Of a stretch of DNA of 5,616 nucleotides, positions 1 to 5,229 are shown piece after piece. Made by a program: the position numbers and the translations under genes. The stretch comes from Treponema sp. (GTDB taxonomy: Bacteria > Spirochaetota > Spirochaetia > Treponematales > Breznakiellaceae). Location of the stretch: NCBI GenBank assembly GCA_031273405.1, contig JAISRW010000176.1, positions 1-5,616 of the forward strand, given 5' to 3'. Within the stretch, counting starts at the first letter, position 1. Every line of letters begins with the position of its first letter. Below the pieces are notes generated by a model. It searched no databases and had not been told where the DNA came from. It worked only from the letters and a program-made list of their open reading frames with translations.

Positions 1-23
1 AACCGCCTGCAAGGCGGTTTTTT
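1..23. terminator. Rho-independent terminator hairpin (part of repeat copy L)
   Basis: A 7-bp stem AACCGCC/GGCGGTT (1-7 with 13-19) with loop TGCAA is followed on the plus strand by a run of six T (18-23). This is the classic shape of an intrinsic terminator for a plus-strand gene lying left of the window. The equivalent hairpin in copy R has A-runs and T-runs on both sides and works in either direction on paper. The minus-strand T-run here would lie beyond position 1, so termination of the operon at this hairpin is likely but cannot be seen. Confidence 0.75.
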
Positions 24-57
24 ACCTTGCAAACTGCGTAAGGAGCCCGTTAATCGT

Positions 58-97
58 GGTTTTTAAGGCTTTTTTAGCTAAAAAAGCCTTAAAAACC
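58..97. repeat. 40-bp perfect palindrome
   Basis: The left arm GGTTTTTAAGGCTTTTTT (58-75), centre AGCT (76-79) and right arm (80-97) form a perfect 40-bp palindrome with no mismatch. It lies inside repeat copy L. The corresponding place in copy R (5251-5282) is also palindromic but with a different inner sequence, so the pairing is kept and not the bases. It is not followed by its own T-run, so it is not a standard terminator by itself. Confidence 0.9.
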
Positions 98-130
98 TAC
101 AAGTGCAACAGGCTCCTAGAACTAATTAAC

Positions 131-149
131 TGTGCGATAAAAGCGCACG
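131..149. other. Small hairpin between operon end and repeat L
   Basis: GTGCG (132-136) and CGCAC (144-148) form a 5-bp stem with a 7-nt loop, just downstream of the dehydrogenase stop on the minus strand. Minus-strand sequence after the stem is AGTTAATTAG, which is AT-rich but not a T-run. It could stabilise the mRNA 3' end. Evidence for a terminator is weak. Confidence 0.3.
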
Positions 150-166
150 GTTTTGGGACAGGCTCT

Positions 167-1369
167 TCAGTTATCCAGGCAGGCTTCGTCAACACTGCCG
201 CCGCTTACAAAACCGGCGGGAAGCGCCGCCGGCCGCTCGGGTTTGGAATTAAGAATACAGGCCTGCCCGTCCCTGCCGCTTTGTATGATACCGCGGATGA
301 TCTCCACCGTGTGAAGGCCCAGTTCGGCGCTGCAGCGGTGGGGCCTGTTGTTGCGTATTCCCCAGGCCAGATCGGCAATGCCTATACCACGGCAGCTTTT
401 ACTCCACCGTACAGCTTCGGCGTCATTGTTCCCCGAAACAATACCCTTTTCCCGGTTCGGGGCGGTAAAACCGTGGGTTAAGGGTATCTTCCAGGGGTTC
501 CCGTCGGGAGCCCGGCAGAGGAAAACATCGCCACCGAAATGGTTCGGATCGGGGCATATAATGGTTCCCTGGGTTCCGTAAATTTCCAGCCGCGGGACTT
601 CGGGGAGGTGGCAGTCACCTGCGGTGCTGATGTTTGCGATACATCGGTTGTGAAATTCCAGGACACCGAGCATCACGCTTGGTTCCGACAGATCGACGGT
701 TGTTTTGTATTTCCGATGCCGCGGATTTTCATAGGCTTTTTTTTCCGCAAAGACACGGGCAAAGCCGCTTGCCCTTTTAACAGGTCCGAGCAGGGAAACC
801 AGGGCGTGAATATAGTACGGCCCCATATCATAGGGCATGCTGCCCCCGGGGCCGTAGCTGAAACGCAACGGCACGTCTTCCGCCCCGGTGATGCGGTAAC
901 CCCTGGCGCAAAAGGCTTGGGCCATGACCGGCTCGCCGATATAGCCGCAGTCAAGCAGCTTCCGGGCGCTTTGCAGGGCGCCTCCAAGGAAGGTGTCCGG
1001 CGCCTGGGCAAAACGCAGTTTTTTTTCAATTGCCAGATCATAGATGCCCTTCGCTTCCTGATAATTGACACCCATAATTTTTTCGCTGTACACATGTTTT
1101 CCGGCCTCAAGAGCTTCGGTGCTGATCTGGAAGTGGGATGCCGGGTTGGTCAGGTTGGCAACAATTTCGATATCAGGATCCGCATATATCGCTTCTTTCG
1201 TCATGAAGGGAATATTGAACTGTTCCGCGCGGATGCGGGCGTTTTTTTCGATTGCGTCGGCAATGCCCGCTACCTCGGTGATACCGAAGGTGTTGATCAG
1301 GTTTTCCAGATAGGTGTAACTTATCATTCCGGCGCCAATGATCCCGACTTTAACCGGTTTAATAGGCAT
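167..1369 (-). CDS. Gfo/Idh/MocA family NAD(P)-dependent sugar dehydrogenase
   Basis: A 400-residue cytoplasmic oxidoreductase with no signal peptide. Seen: an N-terminal Rossmann motif VGIIGAGMIS (residues 8-17, glycines 9, 12 and 14); the region where the family has its EKP motif, here S95-E96-K97-I98, keeping the catalytic-type lysine but with Ile in place of Pro; and a substrate-side signature D181-M-G-P-Y-Y-I-H188, with Asp and His in the places where members have catalytic or sugar-binding residues. Known for the family: oxidation of a hydroxyl on a sugar, inositol or sugar acid with NAD(P). Length is normal. The ATG start is backed by GGAG 7 nt upstream, and that Shine-Dalgarno touches the stop codon of the preceding isomerase gene (11-nt gap), so it is the last gene of the operon. 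The substrate is not readable. The context (transketolase pair, two isomerases) points to catabolism of an unusual sugar. Confidence 0.93.
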   Translation of the reverse strand: MPIKPVKVGIIGAGMISYTYLENLINTFGITEVAGIADAIEKNARIRAEQFNIPFMTKEAIYADPDIEIVANLTNPASHFQISTEALEAGKHVYSEKIMGVNYQEAKGIYDLAIEKKLRFAQAPDTFLGGALQSARKLLDCGYIGEPVMAQAFCARGYRITGAEDVPLRFSYGPGGSMPYDMGPYYIHALVSLLGPVKRASGFARVFAEKKAYENPRHRKYKTTVDLSEPSVMLGVLEFHNRCIANISTAGDCHLPEVPRLEIYGTQGTIICPDPNHFGGDVFLCRAPDGNPWKIPLTHGFTAPNREKGIVSGNNDAEAVRWSKSCRGIGIADLAWGIRNNRPHRCSAELGLHTVEIIRGIIQSGRDGQACILNSKPERPAALPAGFVSGGSVDEACLDN

Positions 1370-1380
1370 ACAATTTCTCC

Positions 1381-2175
1381 TTACAGGCCAAGGGTTTTGC
1401 GCATATACCGCGCACTGGAACCGATACAGTCAAAAGGGTCCCGGTCACATTCATCCTGTTCCACCACATAGATCCCGATGCCGGCTTCTTTGCAGGCGGC
1501 GGCAATGGGTTCCCAATCTATGTTCCCCTCTCCTACCGCTTTGAAAAGCCGGGGCGGAGCGCTGGTTCCGTCGATGCCGTTGCCGTAATCTTTAAAATGG
1601 ATCATTGTCATACGCCCCGAAAGCCGCTTTATCCAGGGAACCTGGCCGGCCCCGCCGGCAGCAAGCCAATGGGTGTCAAGACAAAAGTCTACCAGCCCGG
1701 GATCGCATTCATCGACCAGTACATCCATACCGGTACGGCCTCGGTCAAAATTATGCAATTCCAGGGCATGGTTGTGATAGGAAAGCTTAAGGCCTTCGTT
1801 TACCACGAGTTTGCCGGCCATATTCATTAAATTGGCAAAAAGTTCATAGCCGTAAACCGAATTCCTGTTTTCGATAAAAATCGAGCCTATGTCCAGTTGT
1901 TTTACCCCAAGCGCGTGGGCGCCTTCAATGGCAATTTTCGGTTCCTTGAGTATCCCCAATAGCTGCCCAAAATCATTCCCGCTGAAAGAAAGAGGGGCAA
2001 GCCCGGCGTCATCAAGGACCTTTTTCAACTCTGCCGGTTTCATGGCATGACTGAGCTTTGCCTGAACGGCATCATATCCGGCGGCTTTTATTTTTTTGTA
2101 AATCTCCAGCGGGGTCTTTGCCGCTTCTAATTCCCTGCGTAAGGTGTACATCTGCAGGCCAATAACATTTGCCAT
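1381..2175 (-). CDS. Sugar phosphate isomerase/epimerase-like TIM-barrel protein (paralog B)
   Basis: A 264-residue protein of the xylose-isomerase-like TIM-barrel superfamily (COG1082 type, including IolE/IolI-like enzymes, epimerases and some keto-glycoside lyases). Seen: LSYHNHALE (131-139), FCLDTHW (164-170), MTMIHFKDYG and, near the C-terminus, YVVEQDECD. These are the places where the family puts the His, Glu and Asp that bind a divalent metal and the sugar. About 75% identical by eye to the gene just upstream (2226-3026), so a tandem duplicate. ATG at 2175 is chosen because GGAGG sits 5 nt upstream and the protein then aligns with its paralog from residue 1. An upstream in-frame TTG (2205) has no such support. 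Differences from the paralog cluster at residues 44-56, 105-130 and 199-211, possibly substrate loops, so the two may have different substrates. The reaction cannot be assigned. Confidence 0.92.
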   Translation of the reverse strand: MANVIGLQMYTLRRELEAAKTPLEIYKKIKAAGYDAVQAKLSHAMKPAELKKVLDDAGLAPLSFSGNDFGQLLGILKEPKIAIEGAHALGVKQLDIGSIFIENRNSVYGYELFANLMNMAGKLVVNEGLKLSYHNHALELHNFDRGRTGMDVLVDECDPGLVDFCLDTHWLAAGGAGQVPWIKRLSGRMTMIHFKDYGNGIDGTSAPPRLFKAVGEGNIDWEPIAAACKEAGIGIYVVEQDECDRDPFDCIGSSARYMRKTLGL

Positions 2176-2180
2176 ACATT

Positions 2181-2185
2181 CCTCC
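2181..2185 (-). promoter_or_regulatory. Shine-Dalgarno deciding the start of paralog B
   Basis: GGAGG on the minus strand, 5 nt before ATG at 2175. It lies inside the longer open frame that starts at TTG 2205, which argues that translation begins at 2175. Confidence 0.8.
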
Positions 2186-2187
2186 AT

Positions 2188-2216
2188 AAAATATAAATTT
2201 GTCAAAATATAAATTT
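2188..2216. repeat. 13-bp direct repeat in the spacer between the two isomerase genes
   Basis: AAAATATAAATTT occurs at 2188-2200 and again at 2204-2216, perfect, with 3 bp between (16-bp period). It fills most of the 50-bp gap between paralog A and paralog B, the longest gap inside the operon and much more AT-rich than the genes. It may be an operator, an A/T-rich promoter part or an mRNA processing site. TTGACA occurs on the minus strand at 2205-2200, but no -10 box is found 16-18 nt downstream. Confidence 0.7.
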
Positions 2217-2225
2217 ACCCGGCCT

Positions 2226-3026
2226 TCATAGACCAAGGGTTTCCCGCATGTACCGGGCGCTGGAACTGACGCAGTCATAGGGGTCCCGGTCGCATTCATC
2301 CTGTTCCACCACGTAGATCCCGATGCCGGCTTCTTTGCAGGCGGCGGCAATGGGTTCCCAATAGATATTGCCTTCCCCGACCGCCTTGAAGAGCCGCGGC
2401 GTAACTTCTACCGTAGTGGTTCCAAGGTCGATGCCGTAATCCTTAAAATGAATCATAGTCATGCGCCCTGCCAGCTTTTTTATCCACCGGATCTGGCTTG
2501 CCCCCGCTCCCTGGAGCCAATGGCAGTCAAGGCAGAAGTCCAAAATCCCCGGATCGGTTTCATCAACCAGGATATCCATGCCGGTGCGGCCTCCCTCAAA
2601 ATTGTGAAATTCCAGGGCATGGTTATGGTATGACAGTTTAAGCCCCTCGGGGGCAATCAGTCTGCCTGCCTGATTGATAAGATTGGCGTAAAGCCGGTAA
2701 CCCTCCGGGGTGCTCCTGTTTTCAATAAAAACAGTACCGATATCCAGTTGTTTTACTCCCAGCCCGTGGGCGCCCTCAATCGCCTTTTTGGGGTCTTTGA
2801 GAATCCCGAGCAAATGCCCGAAATCATTTCCGCTCAGGGAGAGGGGCGCAAGGCCGGCCTCATGGAGGATCGTCTTTAACGCTCCCGGCGTCAGACCGTG
2901 GCTCAGTTTGGCCTGGACCGCATCGTATCCGGCGTCTTTCACTTTCCGGTAGATCTCCAAGGGGTCCTTCGCGGCGGCCGTTTCCCGGCGCAGGGTATAC
3001 ATCTGCAGCCCTATGGTATTTGGCAT
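2226..3026 (-). CDS. Sugar phosphate isomerase/epimerase-like TIM-barrel protein (paralog A)
   Basis: A 266-residue protein of the same xylose-isomerase-like TIM-barrel superfamily. Seen: LSYHNHALEF (131-140, with H134, H136 and E139), FCLDCHW (164-170, D167 and H169), MIHFKD (191-196, H193) and VVEQDECD (239-246, E241 and D243). These match the metal and substrate positions of family members. No signal peptide or membrane segment, so cytoplasmic. The ATG start is supported by AAAGGAG 9 nt upstream, overlapping the TAA stop of the transketolase C-subunit gene (14-nt gap), so it is co-transcribed and perhaps translationally coupled. About 75% identical by eye to paralog B downstream; near-identical DNA over 2281-2362 suggests gene conversion. 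Family roles include isomerisation or epimerisation of ketoses, 2-keto-inositol dehydration and cleavage of 3-keto-glycosides. Which one applies here is unknown. Confidence 0.93.
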   Translation of the reverse strand: MPNTIGLQMYTLRRETAAAKDPLEIYRKVKDAGYDAVQAKLSHGLTPGALKTILHEAGLAPLSLSGNDFGHLLGILKDPKKAIEGAHGLGVKQLDIGTVFIENRSTPEGYRLYANLINQAGRLIAPEGLKLSYHNHALEFHNFEGGRTGMDILVDETDPGILDFCLDCHWLQGAGASQIRWIKKLAGRMTMIHFKDYGIDLGTTTVEVTPRLFKAVGEGNIYWEPIAAACKEAGIGIYVVEQDECDRDPYDCVSSSARYMRETLGL

Positions 3027-3040
3027 ATTCGTCTTCTCCT

Positions 3041-3997
3041 TTAATCAGGCTTTTTTGCCCTTACCGCGTCCTTTGCCGCGGCGGCAATATCTTCCGCCGT
3101 CATGGCGTATTCTTTCTTGAGATACGGCAGCATCCCTACCTGGCCGAAACGATCCTGTATGCCTATCATCCTCATCGGGGCGGGATGGTTTCGGGCCAGG
3201 GTTTCAGCCACCGCCGAGCCAAGTCCTCCTATGACGCTGTGGTTCTCACAGGTTACAACGGTTCCTGTCTTGACCGCCGAGGAAAGGATCGTTTTTTCGT
3301 CCAGAGGTTTGACCGTATGGACGCTGATAAGCTCCGCAGATATACCGTCCCGGTCCAGCAGTTCCAGGGCTTTAAGGCTTTCCTGCACCATGATGCCTGA
3401 CGCAAAAATCGATACATCCTTTCCTTCCCTGAGGAGGTCCGGCGTAAAAAGCGAAAAGCGGCGGCCGCTTTCAAAAACCGACGGCAGGATTTTGCGGAAA
3501 AGCCGGATATAGACCGGGCTGTCGCAGGCAATAATCTGCGGCAGGGCATGGACAAGCTGCACAGCGTCGACAGGTTCGAAGATCACCAGCCCCGGAATGC
3601 CCCGCAGCACCGCCACATCTTCCACGCTCATGTGGGTAGCGCCGTTCAGTTCCGCAGCAAGACCGGGATCGGTCCCGAATATTTTAACGTTGTTTTTCGC
3701 GTAGGCAATGGATACGGCAATTTGATCGCAGATGCGGCGGGTGGCAAAAGGAGTAAACGTAAAAATCAGGGGAATCAGCCCGCAGGACGCCATGCCGGCG
3801 GCCAGGGACGCCATGTTTTGTTCGGCCACGCCCACATCAAAGGCCCGGTCCGGAAAATCAGCCCGCAGCGCCAGGGTGCCGTTGGCCCGGCCAAGATCCG
3901 CGTCCACCACGACTATCCTTTCATCGGCGGCCATCATTTCCCGAAGGGCCGCGGTGAGAACATTCCGCATCTCTTTGTTCAGGGTATCAACTGCCAC
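3041..3997 (-). CDS. Transketolase, C-terminal subunit (split transketolase)
   Basis: A 318-residue protein corresponding to the pyrimidine-binding plus C-terminal domains of a TPP-dependent transketolase. Numbered from the GTG start, seen: DVGVAEQNM (54-62), whose Glu59 is the family's catalytic Glu that activates the TPP aminopyrimidine; GATHMSVEDVAVLRGIPG (119-136), the standard loop with T121-H122; and DRFGQVG (282-288) near the end. It acts as a heteromer with the N-terminal subunit encoded just upstream, moving a two-carbon ketol unit between sugar phosphates in the cytoplasm. Start choice: GTG at 3997 has GGAG 6 nt upstream and begins where homologues begin. The open frame continues upstream to 4042, but those 15 codons overlap the repeat-derived tail of the upstream gene and look unlike the family. 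The two genes overlap by 11 nt, which suggests translational coupling. Confidence 0.93.
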   Translation of the reverse strand: MAVDTLNKEMRNVLTAALREMMAADERIVVVDADLGRANGTLALRADFPDRAFDVGVAEQNMASLAAGMASCGLIPLIFTFTPFATRRICDQIAVSIAYAKNNVKIFGTDPGLAAELNGATHMSVEDVAVLRGIPGLVIFEPVDAVQLVHALPQIIACDSPVYIRLFRKILPSVFESGRRFSLFTPDLLREGKDVSIFASGIMVQESLKALELLDRDGISAELISVHTVKPLDEKTILSSAVKTGTVVTCENHSVIGGLGSAVAETLARNHPAPMRMIGIQDRFGQVGMLPYLKKEYAMTAEDIAAAAKDAVRAKKPD

Positions 3998-4946
3998 ATC
4001 CTGCTCCTGACAGCCTGCCGCGTTTCGCGCATAAAATCTCAAAAACCTGCCGATCAGGCGATTTCGAGTCTCCGGTTTGATTTACCCGGCAAACCGCGTT
4101 GGAACCATCAGGCAGGAAGTCCGCGGCTCCCAGTTCGGACAGCGCCTGAGCGGTTTGTTCGGCGGAAAGGGTCATGTTGTGATTTGCCGCCTCTGCCTGT
4201 TCTACAAAAGAAACGCCCTTCCCCTTCGTGGTATGCATCACGATGAACGAAGGGCGGCCTTTTACCGCCAAAGCTTTGTCCAAGGCCCCGGCAAGATCTT
4301 CTACATCGTGTCCGCAGGCTTCAAAAACGGAAAACCCAAAAGCCTTCCAGCGGGCGGCAGGGTTTTCCAATGAGTTGATTTCCTCCAGTTTCCCGTCTAT
4401 CTGTAGATGGTTGTAATCCAGAAGCACGGTCAGGTTATCCAGTTTAAGCTGGGACGCCGCCATGGAGGCCTCCCATACCTGACCTTCCTGGCTTTCGCCG
4501 TCTCCGATGATGCAATAAACATGGGAAGGTATTTTCTTGATTTTAAGCGCCTTCGCGATCCCCGCCGCGCAGGAGATCCCCTGTCCCAGGGAACCCGCGG
4601 TCATATCCACCCCGGTGGTCAGCCGCATGTCGCAGTGGCTTGGCAGGCTGGTTCCCGGCTGATTGAGGGTTTTGAGCAGGGCGCGATCAAAATAGCCCCG
4701 TTCCGCAAGGGCCGCGTAAAGCGCCGGCCCCGCATGCCCTTTGGACAGGATCAAGCGATCCCTTTCATCCCAGGTCGGATCTTTGGGATTAATTTTCATT
4801 TTGCCAAAATAGAGCACCGTCAGAGCGTCAACTATCGATAAGCTGCCCCCCACGTGGCCTATACCCAAGGTCCCCAGTTCGTCCATCAGCAGACAGCGTA
4901 TCTTCCTGGCTGTTTTTTCCAGGGCAGCCTTTTCCGTCTTATCCAA
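3987..4946 (-). CDS. Transketolase, N-terminal subunit, with repeat-derived C-terminal tail
   Basis: A 319-residue protein matching the TPP-binding domain of split transketolases. Seen: GIGHVGGSLS (28-37, His31); LSKGHAGPALY (67-77, His71); GDGESQEGQVWEA (148-160), which begins the TPP/Mg motif and ends near LDYNH (176-180) after the usual spacing. It holds the diphosphate half of the cofactor, and the neighbouring C-subunit supplies the other half. The start is TTG at 4946, supported by AAAAGGAG with a 6-nt spacer; the next internal Met lies inside the conserved first helix. First gene of the operon, with a structured leader of about 170 nt. Odd: homologues usually end close to residue 280 (ALSELGAADFLPDG here), while this protein continues for nearly 40 residues. 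DNA for residues 295-314 matches the intergenic repeat at 5320-5375, so the original stop seems to have been lost and a repeat is now translated. Confidence 0.92.
   Translation of the reverse strand: MDKTEKAALEKTARKIRCLLMDELGTLGIGHVGGSLSIVDALTVLYFGKMKINPKDPTWDERDRLILSKGHAGPALYAALAERGYFDRALLKTLNQPGTSLPSHCDMRLTTGVDMTAGSLGQGISCAAGIAKALKIKKIPSHVYCIIGDGESQEGQVWEASMAASQLKLDNLTVLLDYNHLQIDGKLEEINSLENPAARWKAFGFSVFEACGHDVEDLAGALDKALAVKGRPSFIVMHTTKGKGVSFVEQAEAANHNMTLSAEQTAQALSELGAADFLPDGSNAVCRVNQTGDSKSPDRQVFEILCAKRGRLSGAGCGS
4004..4007 (-). promoter_or_regulatory. Shine-Dalgarno deciding the GTG start of the transketolase C-subunit
   Basis: GGAG on the minus strand, 6 nt before GTG at 3997. It lies inside the coding end of the upstream gene, directly after repeat fragment T. 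A nearby ATG (4000-3998), one base before the GTG start and in another frame, runs into a stop after five codons and cannot be used. Confidence 0.75.
4007..4064 (-). repeat. Partial repeat copy T inside the transketolase N-subunit gene
   Basis: The minus strand from 4064 to 4007 aligns with the plus strand at 5320-5375, the last third of repeat copy R. Shared blocks, in order, are AAATCGC, GGC, TTTTTGAGATT, ATGCGCGAA, CGC and a degenerate end CTGTCAG against CTGCTAG. Most differences in the last block are transitions. Translated, both give LCAKR in the matching place. The hairpins of copy R are largely broken here, as expected for a decayed or coding-constrained copy. The 5' two-thirds of the element is not clearly present. 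Chance similarity over such ordered blocks is unlikely, but only an alignment with more copies would settle it. Confidence 0.65.
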
Positions 4947-4952
4947 AGCCGG

Positions 4953-4960
4953 CTCCTTTT
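4953..4960 (-). promoter_or_regulatory. Shine-Dalgarno for the TTG start of the transketolase N-subunit
   Basis: AAAAGGAG on the minus strand, 6 nt before TTG at 4946. It decides the rare TTG start, since no in-frame ATG or GTG with a ribosome site is found between the leader hairpins and the conserved first helix of the protein. Confidence 0.8.
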
Positions 4961-4972
4961 ATTCGTGCCGAA

Positions 4973-5114
4973 GGGGTTTAATACCCAAGAACCTGCTCAC
5001 GCGGGGGAGCTTTAGGGCGCTTTAAAGCGGACCTTTGGTCCGAGGTATTAAACCCCTGAGCGCAACCACCTTGTGAGAACAACATACCTCGCCCTTCAGG
5101 GCGAGGTCGTTGAT
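4973..5114 (+). mobile_element. Probable IS200/IS605-type right-end remnant (omega-RNA-like), no transposase
   Basis: A hairpin-rich, non-coding segment. Seen: a 13-bp perfect inverted repeat GGGGTTTAATACC (4973-4985) with GGTATTAAACCCC (5044-5056); inside it the palindrome CGCTTTAAAGCG (5018-5029) and hairpin CGGACC-TTT-GGTCCG (5028-5042); CTCAC (4996-5000) that can pair with GTGAG (5073-5077) across the long stem as a pseudoknot; and a strong 9-10 bp hairpin ACCTCGCCC-TTCA-GGGCGAGGT (5086-5107) followed by CGTTGAT. A GC-rich hairpin closing a pseudoknotted 3' segment is the usual look of IS200/IS605 right ends, where TnpB omega-RNAs are encoded. No TnpA or TnpB coding remains. Read on the minus strand it forms most of the operon's 5' leader, so a native regulatory leader RNA is the main alternative. 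Boundaries are approximate. The structures are certain; the IS origin is an inference from resemblance. Confidence 0.45.
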
Positions 5115-5123
5115 TGATAACCG

Positions 5124-5152
5124 ATTATATCGCCGTAAAGTTTGTTTGTCAA
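5124..5152 (-). promoter_or_regulatory. Consensus sigma-70-type promoter of the operon
   Basis: On the minus strand TTGACA (5152-5147), a 17-nt spacer and TATAAT (5129-5124): both hexamers and the spacer are the exact bacterial consensus. Transcription would start near 5117, only about 10 nt before the strong hairpin at 5107, giving a leader of about 170 nt before the TTG start of the transketolase N-subunit. The 13-bp A/T tandem repeat just upstream of the -35 sits where an UP element would. The match itself is certain; use in the cell is inferred. Confidence 0.85.
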
Positions 5153-5153
5153 G

Positions 5154-5179
5154 TTTATAAATTAAATTTATAAATTAAA
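5154..5179. repeat. 13-bp A/T tandem repeat upstream of the promoter
   Basis: TTTATAAATTAAA occurs twice head to tail (5154-5166 and 5167-5179), with a weaker third copy possible at 5180-5192. It starts 2 bp from the -35 box of the operon promoter, so it may act as an UP element for RNA polymerase alpha or as an operator for a regulator binding A/T-rich DNA. It shares AATTTATA (on one strand) with the 13-bp repeat at 2188-2216. Confidence 0.75.
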
Positions 5180-5229
5180 TTGATTAATTACTTTTGGTTT
5201 ATTTAGTTCATAATCTTCCTGGCCTTGCG

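Larger units (their letters stand above)
1..119 (-). repeat. Intergenic structured repeat, copy L (truncated by window edge)
   Basis: Read on the minus strand from 119, the element begins CTAGGAGCCTGTTG. It runs through a 40-bp perfect palindrome (58-97), a return arm AACGGGCTCC (51-42) that pairs with GGAGCCTGTT near the start (one G-U pair in minus-strand RNA), then GCAGTTTGCAAGGTAAAAAA and the hairpin at 19-1. The same blocks occur in the same order on the plus strand at 5230-5340 (copy R): 25 of 29 positions match in the first block and 30 of 35 in the AGTTTG..GGCGRTT block, by eye, and all nine differences are transitions. No ORF fits it. It begins 47 bp after the stop codon of the dehydrogenase gene. 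It is a non-coding palindromic repeat of MITE or REP type, or a conserved structured RNA or terminator module. Confidence 0.75.

Noticed and set aside
539..1471. Long plus-strand open frame (310 codons)
   Set aside because: It is antisense to the dehydrogenase gene, has no ribosome site or recognisable domain, and the minus-strand protein shows clear family motifs.
1381..2205. Longer paralog B starting with TTG at 2205
   Set aside because: The extra ten residues come from the A/T direct repeat and the ribosome site itself. ATG at 2175 matches the start of paralog A.
3041..4042. Longer transketolase C-subunit starting at 4042
   Set aside because: The extra 15 residues come from the repeat-derived region, and GTG at 3997 has the Shine-Dalgarno and the family's normal beginning.
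4100..4140. A 5' half of the repeat near CTGGGAGCC in the transketolase N-subunit gene (minus strand)
   Set aside because: It resembles CTAGGAGCC, but this stretch encodes ELGAA in the ordinary end of the protein and the similarity stops quickly, so chance is likelier.
3548..4246. Plus-strand open frame (232 codons) across the transketolase genes
   Set aside because: It is a shadow of the two transketolase genes, and the composition looks like a reverse-complement reading.
4947..5117. TPP riboswitch in the leader of the TPP-dependent enzyme operon
   Set aside because: A TPP leader would have been attractive here, but I do not see the CUGAGA and other conserved THI-box segments in the leader on the minus strand.
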